NCBI RefSeq assembly: GCF_900107995.1
Contig: NZ_FNUM01000007.1
Coordinates: forward strand, 155,711 to 219,710
From: Alcanivorax sp. DSM 26293
GTDB lineage: Bacteria; Pseudomonadota; Gammaproteobacteria; Pseudomonadales; Alcanivoracaceae
DNA length: 64,000 bases
Direction: 5' to 3'
Of the stretch, positions 19,048-27,873 are shown piece by piece (positions within the stretch are counted from its first letter, which is position 1; each line of letters starts with the position of its first letter). The notes beneath the pieces were generated by a model that ran no database searches, had not been told where the DNA came from, and saw nothing but the letters and a program-made list of their open reading frames with translations. Made by a program: the position numbers and the translations under genes.

Positions 19048-19755
19048 ATGAAAGCGCATAAAGAAAAAAAATCCAGCAACCTGGCGGACCGCATCTATCA
19101 GCAGCTGAAAAGCGACATCTTCGACTTTCGCCTGATGCCCGGTGACCGCTTCAGCGAAAACGAGATTGCCGAACGCATGGGCGCCTCACGCACTCCGGTT
19201 CGTGAAGCCCTGTTCCGGCTGCAACGGGAATCCTATGTGGATGTGCTGTTCCGCAGCGGCTGGCAGGTCAAACCCTTTGACTTCGATTACTTCGAAGAAC
19301 TCTACGATGTGCGCACCATTCTTGAATGCGCTGCGGTACGCAAGATCTGCGAGCAGGAAAACAACTCACCCAAACTCGATGACCTGATTCGCATCTGGTG
19401 CGTGCCGGAATCGGAAAGACTGGAAGACGGCAACACTCTCAGCCGACTGGATGAGCGCTTTCACGAAATGCTGGTGGAAGCCGCTGGCAACACCGAGATG
19501 GCACGCATTCATCATGACCTGACCGAACGTCTGCGCATCATTCGCCGCCTGGATTTCACCAAGCCACCGCGTATTGATGCCACCTATCAGGAACACAGCT
19601 CCATTCTGGAAGCCATTCAGCATCGCCGCTGCGAGCAGGCGCAGATTCAGCTGCGCGCTCATATCGAAAGCTCACGCAATGAAGTGCGAAAAATAACGCT
19701 GCACATGCTTCATGAAGCCCGGATGCACAGCGGCAAGGCAGACAACGACGACTGA
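19048..19755 (+). CDS. GntR family regulator, FCD domain
   Basis: A 235-residue regulator with an N-terminal winged helix (SENEIAERMGASRTPVREAL, about residues 34-53) and a C-terminal all-helical FCD ligand domain with the expected metal-binding histidines (RFHEMLVEAAGN, and later EHSSILEAIQ and RAHIESSR). It sits inside the urea operon, 11 bp after urea carboxylase and 40 bp before the porin. The FadR-type palindrome after the operon promoter is its likely target, giving autoregulation. The ligand could be an intermediate or product of urea metabolism; that is inference. Confidence 0.88.
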   Translation: MKAHKEKKSSNLADRIYQQLKSDIFDFRLMPGDRFSENEIAERMGASRTPVREALFRLQRESYVDVLFRSGWQVKPFDFDYFEELYDVRTILECAAVRKICEQENNSPKLDDLIRIWCVPESERLEDGNTLSRLDERFHEMLVEAAGNTEMARIHHDLTERLRIIRRLDFTKPPRIDATYQEHSSILEAIQHRRCEQAQIQLRAHIESSRNEVRKITLHMLHEARMHSGKADNDD

Positions 19756-19795
19756 TACACAGTGACCTTTTTCATTCATCAATGGGGGGATACCC

Positions 19796-20827
19796 ATGTT
19801 ACGAAAGGAAGCAGTAACGAGCGCGCTTGCCATGGCCGCTCTCATCACACCGATATCAGCCATGAGTGCCGATATCGATCCGGAAATCTCTGTGGGCGGA
19901 GGCCTGCGCACCAGCTTTACCAGTGTGGAAAACGCAGCGCCTGACGGTGAATCCAGCTCCAGTGATTTCAATCTGGACAGTGTGCGGCTGTACATCAACG
20001 GCCAGGTCACCGACAACATCAAGATGACCGTGAACACCGAATACGACGGTGTTGAAGAAAAGGTGCGGGTGCTCGATGCCATTGCCCGGTTCGAGTATTC
20101 CGACACCTTTAACATCTGGGCCGGCCGATTCCTGCCCGCCAGTGATCGTTCCAACCTGTCCGGGCCGTACTATCTGACCACCTGGAATTTCCCGTCCGTG
20201 CAAGCCTATCCGGCCATCTTCGCCGGTCGTGACGACGGCGTCGCTTATTGGGGCCAGGCCAACGAGGGCCAGTTCAAGTGGCAGTTCTCGGTCACCGAAG
20301 GTCCGGAGGATCCGGTCCCCGCCGAGGATGACGACGATCTGCTGTACAGCGGCCGACTCACTCTCAACCTGCTCGATCCGGAACCGGGCTACTACAACTC
20401 CAGCACCTATTACGGCGAGAAGGACATTCTGGCGGTGGGTCTGGTTGGCCAGAGCCAGGGGTCTGACTCCGCCTGGAGCGTGGATGCCCTGTTCGAGAAA
20501 AACACCGGCGCCGGCACAGTGACTCTCGAAGGCGCCTATTACCAGTACGACGGTCTGGGCGGCCTGGGCGGCGACGAAAGCGAAGGCTACTTCGTGCTGG
20601 CCGGCTTCCTGTTCCCCCAGGAAATCGGTCCGGGCCGGCTGCAACCGGTGATCCGTTACACCGAGGGTGAAGTGACCGATGGCGCCGAGGGTGACATCAG
20701 CGAGTTCAATCTGAACTACATCATCAAGGGTCATAACGCCCGTATCAGTGCCGCTTACCAGGATCGTAACGACGAGCTGTTCAGCGATAACGACACCTTT
20801 GTACTGGGTCTGCAACTACAGATGTAA
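19796..20827 (+). CDS. outer-membrane porin of the urea/amide uptake locus
   Basis: A 343-residue beta-barrel protein. The N terminus MLRKEAVTSALAMAALITPI, with SAMSA just after, is a signal peptide. Alternating hydrophobic strands follow, such as DSVRLYINGQVTDNIKMTVN, and the chain ends with an aromatic/hydrophobic strand finishing in LGLQLQM. It resembles OprO/OprP-type and FmdC-type porins; FmdC is the short-chain amide and urea porin next to urt-like genes in Methylophilus. Its place directly before urtA supports a role in passing urea or short amides through the outer membrane. Confidence 0.78.
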   Translation: MLRKEAVTSALAMAALITPISAMSADIDPEISVGGGLRTSFTSVENAAPDGESSSSDFNLDSVRLYINGQVTDNIKMTVNTEYDGVEEKVRVLDAIARFEYSDTFNIWAGRFLPASDRSNLSGPYYLTTWNFPSVQAYPAIFAGRDDGVAYWGQANEGQFKWQFSVTEGPEDPVPAEDDDDLLYSGRLTLNLLDPEPGYYNSSTYYGEKDILAVGLVGQSQGSDSAWSVDALFEKNTGAGTVTLEGAYYQYDGLGGLGGDESEGYFVLAGFLFPQEIGPGRLQPVIRYTEGEVTDGAEGDISEFNLNYIIKGHNARISAAYQDRNDELFSDNDTFVLGLQLQM

Positions 20828-20852
20828 GTGCTACACCACAAGGAGTTTTGCC

Positions 20853-22154
20853 ATGCAATTTTCAAACACACTGAAACGACTCACTGCAGGAATCATGCTT
20901 TCCGGCAGCCTTATCTACAGCGGCGCCGCCATGGCCGCTGACACCATCAAGGTCGGGGTGCTGCACTCCCTGTCCGGCACCATGGCCATCAGTGAATCCA
21001 CCCTGAAAGACACGGTTCTGATGATGATCGAGGAGCAGAACAAGAAGGGCGGCGTGATGGGCAAGCAGCTGGAACCCGTGGTCGTTGACCCGGCCTCCAA
21101 CTGGCCCCTGTTCGCCGAAAAAACCCGGGAACTGATCAGCCAGCAAGGTGTGGATGTAATCTTCGGCTGCTGGACTTCCGTGTCCCGCAAGTCCGTGCTG
21201 CCAGTGGTGGAAGAACTCAATGGCCTGCTGTTCTACCCGGTGCAGTACGAGGGTGAAGAGTCGTCCAAGAATGTGTTCTACACCGGGGCCGCCCCCAACC
21301 AGCAGGCCATCCCGGCGGTCAACTACCTGATCAACGAACTGGGTGTGGAGCGCTTCGTGCTGGCCGGTACCGATTATGTGTACCCGCGAACCACCAACAA
21401 GATCCTGGAAGCCTACCTGAAGTCCAAGGGCGTGGCTGACAAGGACATCATGATCAACTACACCCCGTTCGGGCATTCCGACTGGCAGTCCATTGTCAGC
21501 GACATCAAGGCCTTCGGTAACCAGGGCAAGAAAACCGCAGTGGTCTCCACCATCAACGGCGATGCCAACGTGCCCTTCTACAAGGAACTGGGCAACCAGG
21601 GCGTCAGCGCCCAGGACATTCCCGTGGTGGCCTTCTCCGTGGGTGAAGAGGAATTGTCCGGCATCGACACCGGCCCGCTGGTGGGTCACCTGGCCGCCTG
21701 GAACTACTTCCAGAGTGTCTACAACGACGCCAACGATGCCTTCATCGCCCAGTGGCACGACTTTACCCAGGACGACAAACGCGTCACCAACGATCCCATG
21801 GAAGCCACCTATATCGGTTTCAACATGTGGGTGAAGGCCGTAGAAAAAGCCCAATCCACGGACACGGATAAAGTGGCGGAAGCCATGATCGGCATGGAAA
21901 CCCCGAACCTGACTGGCGGTATGGCGGTGATGAATGAAAACCACCATCTGTCCAAGCCGGTGCTGATCGGCGAAATCCAGGATGACGGCCAGTTCGCCGT
22001 GGTCTGGGAAACCGATGGTCTGGTCAAAGGCGATGCCTGGTCCGATTACCTGCCCGGCTCCAAGGACCTGATTTCCGACTGGAGCGCGCCGACGAAATGC
22101 GGCAACTACAACACCAAGACCAAGCAGTGCCTTGGCAGCAAAGCCATGCAGTAA
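20853..22154 (+). CDS. urtA: urea ABC transporter substrate-binding protein
   Basis: This is the periplasmic urea-binding subunit of the UrtABCDE transporter. The start MQFSNTLKRLTAGIMLSGSL leads into a signal peptide ending AAMAA, and the ATG has AAGGAG upstream. The mature protein begins with DTIKVGVLHSLSGTMAISES and contains IFGCWTSVSRKSVLPVVEE, both characteristic of UrtA/AmiC-like binding proteins. Length 434 residues. The intergenic hairpin after the gene should give urtA more transcript than the downstream membrane genes. Confidence 0.95.
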   Translation: MQFSNTLKRLTAGIMLSGSLIYSGAAMAADTIKVGVLHSLSGTMAISESTLKDTVLMMIEEQNKKGGVMGKQLEPVVVDPASNWPLFAEKTRELISQQGVDVIFGCWTSVSRKSVLPVVEELNGLLFYPVQYEGEESSKNVFYTGAAPNQQAIPAVNYLINELGVERFVLAGTDYVYPRTTNKILEAYLKSKGVADKDIMINYTPFGHSDWQSIVSDIKAFGNQGKKTAVVSTINGDANVPFYKELGNQGVSAQDIPVVAFSVGEEELSGIDTGPLVGHLAAWNYFQSVYNDANDAFIAQWHDFTQDDKRVTNDPMEATYIGFNMWVKAVEKAQSTDTDKVAEAMIGMETPNLTGGMAVMNENHHLSKPVLIGEIQDDGQFAVVWETDGLVKGDAWSDYLPGSKDLISDWSAPTKCGNYNTKTKQCLGSKAMQ

Positions 22155-22168
22155 ACGATCCGACCCTC

Positions 22169-22216
22169 TCCGGTTATCCGTGTGCGCTAACGCGCACGCT
22201 GGTAACCGGCTTTTTT
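22169..22216 (+). terminator. attenuating hairpin between urtA and urtB
   Basis: CCGGTTATCC pairs with GGTAACCGG around an inner GTGCGC/GCGCAC stem, followed by six T. It has the form of an intrinsic terminator inside the operon, 15 bp after urtA, and probably lets only part of the transcripts reach urtBCDE. Confidence 0.8.
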
Positions 22217-22245
22217 CGATACACCCAGTCTGTAAGGAGCCCACT

Positions 22246-23877
22246 ATGGGTCACGCTATTGGCCGGTTTTTGACAACCCTGCTGCTGGCAGCGTTGTGCA
22301 ATACGGTGCTGGCCGACCTGGCCACAGACACAGGCCCGGCCCCAGGCCCCGGCCTCCACGATATTCTTAACCAGTTGGCCAGCCGCAGCTTTGATGACAA
22401 GGAAACGGCCATTCGCCAACTGGCCGAGCAGGACCACCCGCGCGTGGTGCCTTTGCTCAATGCCCTGATGAACCGCGACCTGGTGCAACACCGGGACAGC
22501 GGCGCCATTTTACTGGGTCGCAAGAACAGTGACGGCTGGCTACTGCTGGACCCCGTCAGCGAAGCCGAACAACAACAGGTGGGATCACGGGATGCCCGCC
22601 CGGTGGTGATCAATAACCGCCTGCGTACCGTCATCAATAATCAACTGGCCCTGCGCGACCTGGCCAGCCCGGACAGCGAGCAACGCTATCAGGCCGCCGG
22701 CCAGCTGATCGGCAATGCCGACCCGGAAATGCTCTCGGCACTGACAGCCCGCCGGGCCAAGGAAACCGTTGCCCGGGTACAGGACCGTATTGATGTGGCC
22801 CTGAACATTGCCACCCTGGACAACGACGATCTGGCCGCCCGCCTGAATGCCATCGACGCTCTGGCCGACAGTCTGCATCCGGCGGCCAAGAACGCCCTGC
22901 GCGACCGGGTGGCTGCCAGCGACAACCCGGCGGAAGTGCGCACGGCAGAAAAGGCGCTGGCCCGCATCGAAGCCCGCATCGAGCGCTACCAGACCGCCGA
23001 CACCCTGTTCTTCGGCCTCAGCCTGGGCTCGGTGTTGTTGCTTGCCGCCATCGGCCTGGCCATCACCTTCGGGGTCATGGGTGTGATCAACATGGCCCAT
23101 GGCGAGCTGATCATGATCGGCGCCTACACCACCTATGTGATTCAACAAATTTTGCCCAACAGCCACGAATGGTCGCTGTTGATCGCCATTCCTGCCGCCT
23201 TTGTGGTGTCGGCACTGGTGGGCATTCTGATTGAACGCTTTGTGATCCGTTTCCTGTATGGCCGTCCCCTGGAAACCTTGCTCGCCACCTTCGGGGTGAG
23301 CCTGATTCTGCAGCAGGCGGTGCGGGTGATTTTCTCGCCCCTGAATCGCACCGTGGTAACACCGGAATGGATGAGTGGCGCACTGGAAATCAACCCGGTG
23401 TTCTCACTGACCTATAACCGCCTCTACATCATTTTCTTTGCCCTGGCCGTGTTTCTGGCCCTGCTCACGCTGCTGAAGAAAACCCGCCTGGGCCTGCAGG
23501 TCAGAGCTGTCAGTCAGAACCGGACCACCGCCCGCGCCATGGGGATTCGTAGCGAGCGGGTCAATGCGCTCACTTTCGGCCTGGGTTCCGGTATCGCCGG
23601 CATCGCCGGGGTGGCCCTGGCACAGCTCACCAATGTGGGGCCCAACCTGGGTCAGAGCTACATCATCGATTCCTTCATGGTCGTGGTGTTCGGCGGTGTC
23701 GGCAATCTGTGGGGCACTCTCACCGCCGCCTTCAGCCTGGGGATCGCCAACAAGCTGCTGGAGCCCATGGCCGGAGCCGTGCTGGCAAAAATCATCGTGC
23801 TGATCTTCATCATCCTGTTTATCCAGCGCAAACCACGGGGTCTGTTCCCGCAACGTGGCCGGGCCGCGGAGGAGTAA
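22246..23877 (+). CDS. urtB: urea ABC transporter permease UrtB
   Basis: This is an inner-membrane permease of the LivH type. The 543-residue protein has a signal-like N terminus (MGHAIGRFLTTLLLAALCNT), then an about 230-residue soluble extension with helical repeats (for example LASPDSEQRYQAAGQLIG) that is characteristic of UrtB. The membrane domain of about 8 helices starts near LFFGLSLGSVLLLAAIGLAI. MGVINMAHGELIMIGAYTTY and GLGSGIAGIAGVALAQLTN are conserved permease segments. The ATG at 22246 has AAGGAG upstream; an earlier in-frame start would lie in urtA. UrtC begins one base after the stop codon. Confidence 0.94.
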   Translation: MGHAIGRFLTTLLLAALCNTVLADLATDTGPAPGPGLHDILNQLASRSFDDKETAIRQLAEQDHPRVVPLLNALMNRDLVQHRDSGAILLGRKNSDGWLLLDPVSEAEQQQVGSRDARPVVINNRLRTVINNQLALRDLASPDSEQRYQAAGQLIGNADPEMLSALTARRAKETVARVQDRIDVALNIATLDNDDLAARLNAIDALADSLHPAAKNALRDRVAASDNPAEVRTAEKALARIEARIERYQTADTLFFGLSLGSVLLLAAIGLAITFGVMGVINMAHGELIMIGAYTTYVIQQILPNSHEWSLLIAIPAAFVVSALVGILIERFVIRFLYGRPLETLLATFGVSLILQQAVRVIFSPLNRTVVTPEWMSGALEINPVFSLTYNRLYIIFFALAVFLALLTLLKKTRLGLQVRAVSQNRTTARAMGIRSERVNALTFGLGSGIAGIAGVALAQLTNVGPNLGQSYIIDSFMVVVFGGVGNLWGTLTAAFSLGIANKLLEPMAGAVLAKIIVLIFIILFIQRKPRGLFPQRGRAAEE

Positions 23878-23878
23878 T

Positions 23879-25039
23879 ATGCGAGACTCAACCTTCAAAA
23901 GTGCCTTCAGTGATCGCACCGCGAAAACCTTTATGGGCGTCCTGCTGGGCGCCACCCTGGTGGTGACCCTGCTCAACCAGTTTTTCCCGCCGGACTCGCC
24001 ACTGCACGTGAGCGCCTACACCGTCACCCTGCTGGGCAAGTACCTGTGTTACGCCCTGCTGGCCCTGTCGCTGGATCTGGTGTGGGGTTATTGCGGCATT
24101 CTCAGCCTGGGTCATGGGGCCTTCTTTGCCCTGGGTGGCTATGCCATGGGCATGTACCTGATGCGCCAGATCGGCGACCGGGGCGTTTACGGCAATCCGG
24201 AGTTGCCCGACTTCATGGTGTTCCTCAACTGGGACGAGCTTCCCTGGTACTGGCAGGGCTTCGATCAGTTCTGGTTTGCCGCCTTGATGATCCTGCTGGT
24301 CCCCGGCCTGCTGGCCTTCGTATTCGGCTGGCTGGCATTTCGTTCCCGGGTTACCGGCGTCTATCTGTCGATCATCACCCAGGCACTCACCTATGCCCTG
24401 ATGCTGGCCTTCTTCCGCAACGAACTGGGCTTTGGCGGCAACAACGGTCTTACCGACTTCAAGGAACTGCTGGGCTTTTCCCTGCAGTCCGACAGCACAC
24501 GTGTGGGCCTGCTGATCGCCACCGCCCTCTCTCTGGCCATAGCCTTTGTGCTGTGCCGCTGGATCACCGGCAGCAAGCTGGGCCGGGTGGTCATGGCGGT
24601 GAGGGATGCGGAATCCCGGGCCCGTTTTGTGGGTTACCGTACCGAACATTACAAACTGTGGATCTTCACCGTCAGCGCCATTCTGGCCGGCATTGCCGGG
24701 GCGCTCTATGTGCCCCAGGTGGGCATCATCAACCCGGGGGAATTCTCGCCGCTCAATTCCATCGAGCTGGTGGTCTGGGTAGCGGTAGGCGGACGCGCCA
24801 CCTTATATGGGGCGGTAATCGGCGCCATCCTGGTCAACTACGGCAAGACCATTTTCACCGGCGTTATGCCCGAGGCCTGGCTGTTTGCCCTGGGCGGGCT
24901 GTTTGTGGCGGTTACCGTGTTTCTGCCCCAAGGTCTGGTGGGTCTGGTCAGCCAGAGATGGGCGGCTCTGCGCAAACAATTCCCGCCAAAGAAAACAAAT
25001 AACGACACCCTCACCCCGGCAGAAGGAGAGGCCCCATGA
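23879..25039 (+). CDS. urtC: urea ABC transporter permease UrtC
   Basis: This is the LivM-type partner permease, 386 residues, with about ten hydrophobic segments. LSLDLVWGYCGILSLGHGAF and VYLSIITQALTYALMLAFFR are conserved family blocks, followed by ELGFGGNNGLTDFK. The start at 23879 has GGAGGAG within the urtB 3' end. The stop overlaps the urtD start by 4 bp (ATGA), so translation is probably coupled. Confidence 0.94.
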   Translation: MRDSTFKSAFSDRTAKTFMGVLLGATLVVTLLNQFFPPDSPLHVSAYTVTLLGKYLCYALLALSLDLVWGYCGILSLGHGAFFALGGYAMGMYLMRQIGDRGVYGNPELPDFMVFLNWDELPWYWQGFDQFWFAALMILLVPGLLAFVFGWLAFRSRVTGVYLSIITQALTYALMLAFFRNELGFGGNNGLTDFKELLGFSLQSDSTRVGLLIATALSLAIAFVLCRWITGSKLGRVVMAVRDAESRARFVGYRTEHYKLWIFTVSAILAGIAGALYVPQVGIINPGEFSPLNSIELVVWVAVGGRATLYGAVIGAILVNYGKTIFTGVMPEAWLFALGGLFVAVTVFLPQGLVGLVSQRWAALRKQFPPKKTNNDTLTPAEGEAP

Positions 25040-25881
25040 GCGCACTGGATAACCTGCGCGACACCTTTCGCCGCGACCAGGTCTTCGATTTCATGCGCCA
25101 GGGCACCCGTGCCGTGGCGCCCGGTCAGCTGGATTCCGGTAGTGGCAAGAACATTCTCTATCTGGAAGATATCACCGTCAGTTTTGACGGCTTCAAGGCC
25201 CTCAATGATCTGACCCTGTACATCCAGACCGGCGAACTGCGCTGCATCATCGGCCCCAACGGCGCAGGCAAATCCACCATGATGGACGTGATCACCGGCA
25301 AGACCCGACCGGATAGCGGCACCTGTTTTTTCGGTCAGACCCTGGACCTGACAGCCATGAGCGAAACCGACATCGCCATGGCCGGCATCGGTCGAAAATT
25401 TCAGAAACCCACCGTGTTCCCCGAACACACCGCCTTTGAAAACCTGGAGCTGGCCATGAACGGTCCCAGAGGGCCCTGGCATTCCCTGTTCACCCGATTA
25501 AGCGGCGAACAGACAAACTGGATCGAGGACACTCTGGCCACCGTGGGTCTGCTTGAAGACCGACACAAGGTGGCGGGCCTGCTTTCCCACGGACAAAAGC
25601 AGTGGCTGGAAATCGGCATGGTGCTGATGCAGAAACCACAACTGCTACTGGTGGATGAACCCATCGCCGGGATGACCCGCCAGGAAGTGGAACGCACCGG
25701 GGAACTTCTGAAAAGCCTGGCCGGCAAACACTCGGTGGTTGTCGTCGAACATGACATGGAATTCATCCGCTCCATCGCCAGCACCGTCACCGTGCTGCAC
25801 CAGGGCAGCGTACTGGCGGAAGGCACCATGGAGCAGGTGCAGAATGATCCCAAAGTCATCGAAGTTTACCTGGGCGAATAA
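25036..25881 (+). CDS. urtD: urea ABC transporter ATP-binding protein UrtD
   Basis: This is the LivG-type ATPase, 281 residues with an N-terminal extension of about 35 residues before the ABC fold. Walker A is CIIGPNGAGKSTMMDVITGK; the signature is the UrtD-typical variant LLSHGQKQWLEIGMVL (LSHGQ instead of LSGGQ); Walker B is QLLLVDEPIAGM. The H-loop appears as VVVVEHDMEFI. In most urt operons urtE follows directly; here about 215 bp of palindromic repeat separate the two genes. Confidence 0.95.
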   Translation: MSALDNLRDTFRRDQVFDFMRQGTRAVAPGQLDSGSGKNILYLEDITVSFDGFKALNDLTLYIQTGELRCIIGPNGAGKSTMMDVITGKTRPDSGTCFFGQTLDLTAMSETDIAMAGIGRKFQKPTVFPEHTAFENLELAMNGPRGPWHSLFTRLSGEQTNWIEDTLATVGLLEDRHKVAGLLSHGQKQWLEIGMVLMQKPQLLLVDEPIAGMTRQEVERTGELLKSLAGKHSVVVVEHDMEFIRSIASTVTVLHQGSVLAEGTMEQVQNDPKVIEVYLGE

Positions 25882-25890
25882 CAGCCCCCT

Positions 25891-26073
25891 GTAGGAGCGC
25901 CGCTCTCTGTGCTCTGCCATTATGAGGCTCAAGCATCCAGTTTTGAGTTACGAGAAGCGAGTCTCGAAAGGCAAAAGATTTTTGGGTTTTCGCAACTCGT
26001 TACTCGCTTCTCGGCACTCTCAATTGAGCGAGGCATTCGTGCCTCATACTCGCAGAGCGCAGAGAGCGGCTTC
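25891..26073. repeat. nested heptad palindrome I inside the urt operon
   Basis: Three nested inverted pairs: 19-bp outer arms with one mismatch (25899-25917 and 26052-26070); ATGAGGC with GCCTCAT (25922-25928 and 26041-26047); and inner arms of 7-bp units GAGTTAC, GAGAAGC, GAGTCTC, GAAAGGC (25945-25972) against 25987-26019. The left end begins GTAGGAGC, like the REP-like elements. The unit GAGTTAC and the following GAAAGGC are shared with element J at 30.9 kb. The whole element lies between urtD and urtE. Confidence 0.85.
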
Positions 26074-26098
26074 GAAATACTGTTACGGAGTTAACACC

Positions 26099-26794
26099 GT
26101 GCTGAAACTGAACAACGTCAACCAGTACTATGGCGAATCCCACACCCTCTGGGATCTGGATTTGGGGCTAACCCAGGGCGAATGCCTGTGCGTCATGGGC
26201 CGCAACGGTGTGGGCAAGACCACCCTGCTGAAAACCATCATGGGATTGTTACCGGTGAAAAGCGGCAGCATTGAATTCAACGGGCTCGATTATGCCAAAC
26301 AAGCGGCGGAAGAACGGGCCCGGGCAGGAATCGGTTATGTGCCCCAGGGGCGGGAAATTTTTCCGCTACTCACCGTGGAGGAGAATCTGGAAACCGGTCT
26401 GCAGGCCCGTCCGGATCGCAGCAGGAAAATCCCGGATCGCATCTACGAGCTGTTCCCGGTACTCCATGAAATGCGCAACCGCCGCGGCGGCGATCTCTCC
26501 GGCGGACAGCAACAACAACTGGCCATCGGCCGTGCCCTGGCGCTGGACCCGAAACTGCTGATCCTTGATGAACCCACCGAAGGGATTCAGCCCAATATCG
26601 TCGACATGATCGGCCGGGTGATTAAAACCCTGAACAAGGAAGAAGGCCTCACCGTGTTACTGGTGGAGCAGAAGCTGCACTTCGCCCGTGCCACCGCTGA
26701 CCGTTTTGCCATTCTTGACCGTGGCAGCAAGGTGGCGGAAGGCGAGATGGGTGAGTTGGATGATACCTTGATCAAGAGTTATCTGACCGTTTGA
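26099..26794 (+). CDS. urtE: urea ABC transporter ATP-binding protein UrtE
   Basis: This is the LivF-type ATPase, 232 residues from a GTG at 26099 preceded by CGGAG, giving MLKLNNVNQYYGESHTLWDL, the normal UrtE N terminus. Walker A is CVMGRNGVGKTTLLKTIMG, the signature is DLSGGQQQQLAIGRAL and Walker B is LLILDEPTEGIQPNIV. The frame stays open upstream through the palindromic element to 25922, but that translation is repeat-derived and is not taken as coding. Last gene of the urea operon; a REP-like palindrome follows. Confidence 0.94.
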   Translation: MLKLNNVNQYYGESHTLWDLDLGLTQGECLCVMGRNGVGKTTLLKTIMGLLPVKSGSIEFNGLDYAKQAAEERARAGIGYVPQGREIFPLLTVEENLETGLQARPDRSRKIPDRIYELFPVLHEMRNRRGGDLSGGQQQQLAIGRALALDPKLLILDEPTEGIQPNIVDMIGRVIKTLNKEEGLTVLLVEQKLHFARATADRFAILDRGSKVAEGEMGELDDTLIKSYLTV

Positions 26795-26815
26795 TCATCA
26801 ACACTCCCCTTTGAC

Positions 26816-26878
26816 GTAGGAGCGTCGCTGGCGGCGCGATTCCATAGGCTGATATCGCGCCGCCAGCGACGCTCCTGC
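26816..26878. repeat. REP-like palindrome, GTAGGAGC family
   Basis: Arms of 25 bp (26816-26840 and 26854-26878) pair with one mismatch around a 13-base loop. The arm starts GTAGGAGCGTCGCTGGCGG. Same family as 11187-11258. It lies after urtE and may act as a transcript end or stabiliser. Confidence 0.88.
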
Positions 26879-26958
26879 AGACAAAGACGGGTTGCTCCTG
26901 TGCGTCGATACCCTAGTCAGCTTACACTGGCCGCCTTGCACACTGACAGGCGACCGCA

Positions 26959-27873
26959 ATGCTCCACCGCTTGACCCAACTCTTTCCACTCTGGGCCCTG
27001 CTGTTTTCCCTGCTGGCCTACTGGCAGCCGGCCCTGCTGGTGGGCGGCAAGGGGGCCATTGTGCCGCTACTGATGCTGATCATGTTCGGCATGGGCCTGT
27101 CGCTGACCTGGGAGGATTTCCAGCGGGTGCTGCGCCAGCCGGGCACCATTGGCCTGGGCCTGCTGCTGCAGTACAGCCTGATGCCACTGCTCGCCTTTGC
27201 CATCGGCATCGCCCTGCAGCTCCCCCAGGAATTGCTGGTGGGGCTGGTGCTGGTGGGTGCCTGTCCTGGCGGCACCGCGTCCAACGTGATCGCCTATCTG
27301 GCGCGGGCGGATGTGGCTCTGTCAGTGGCCATTACCTTTGCCTCTACCCTGTTGGCGGTGGTTGCCACGCCCTTGCTGACCTGGGTGTATCTGGGGGAGC
27401 GCATCCCGGTGCCCATTGATGGCATGCTGATTTCCCTGCTGCAGATCGTACTATTGCCGGTGACCGTGGGCTGTTTTCTCAATACCCGATTTGCCCGCCA
27501 GCTGGCACCGCTACGGGATGTCTTCCCGCTGGTGTCCGTGGCGGCCATTGTGGGGGTGATCGGGATTATCGTCGCCCTGAACCAGGGCCATATTGCCCAG
27601 GCCGGCATGGCCATCTTTATTGCCGTGGTGGCCCATAACGGTCTCGGCCTGGCCAGTGGCTATGGCATCGCGCGCCTGCTTTGTCTGGACAAAAAGCGCG
27701 CCCGCACCCTGGCCATCGAAGTGGGCATGCAGAATTCCGGTCTGGGTGTGGCGCTTGCAGTAAAACACTTCAGCGCCATGGCCGCCCTGCCAGGGGCCCT
27801 GTTCAGCATCTGGCACAATCTGTCCGGATCGTTGTTGGCGACGATTTGGCGGCGAAAGGCAATTAATAGTTAA
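26959..27873 (+). CDS. bile acid:sodium symporter (SBF/BASS) family transporter
   Basis: An inner-membrane protein of 304 residues with about ten hydrophobic helices. The SBF-family blocks MFGMGLSLTWEDFQRVLRQP, VLVGACPGGTASNVIAYLAR and IEVGMQNSGLGVALAVKHF are conserved; the GACPGG segment and the E-x-G-x-Q-N segment correspond to the sodium-binding crossover region. The substrate is unknown and may be an organic anion. The final residues AINS and the TAA stop lie in the left arm of heptad palindrome G. Confidence 0.88.
   Translation: MLHRLTQLFPLWALLFSLLAYWQPALLVGGKGAIVPLLMLIMFGMGLSLTWEDFQRVLRQPGTIGLGLLLQYSLMPLLAFAIGIALQLPQELLVGLVLVGACPGGTASNVIAYLARADVALSVAITFASTLLAVVATPLLTWVYLGERIPVPIDGMLISLLQIVLLPVTVGCFLNTRFARQLAPLRDVFPLVSVAAIVGVIGIIVALNQGHIAQAGMAIFIAVVAHNGLGLASGYGIARLLCLDKKRARTLAIEVGMQNSGLGVALAVKHFSAMAALPGALFSIWHNLSGSLLATIWRRKAINS

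Noticed and set aside
20862..22244. 460-codon open frame antisense to urtA
   Set aside because: Shadow of urtA; crosses the intergenic hairpin without any start signal.
25922..26098. Repeat-encoded 59-residue N-terminal extension of UrtE
   Set aside because: The GTG at 26099 has a good ribosome-binding site and gives the normal UrtE length; the upstream reading is palindrome-derived.
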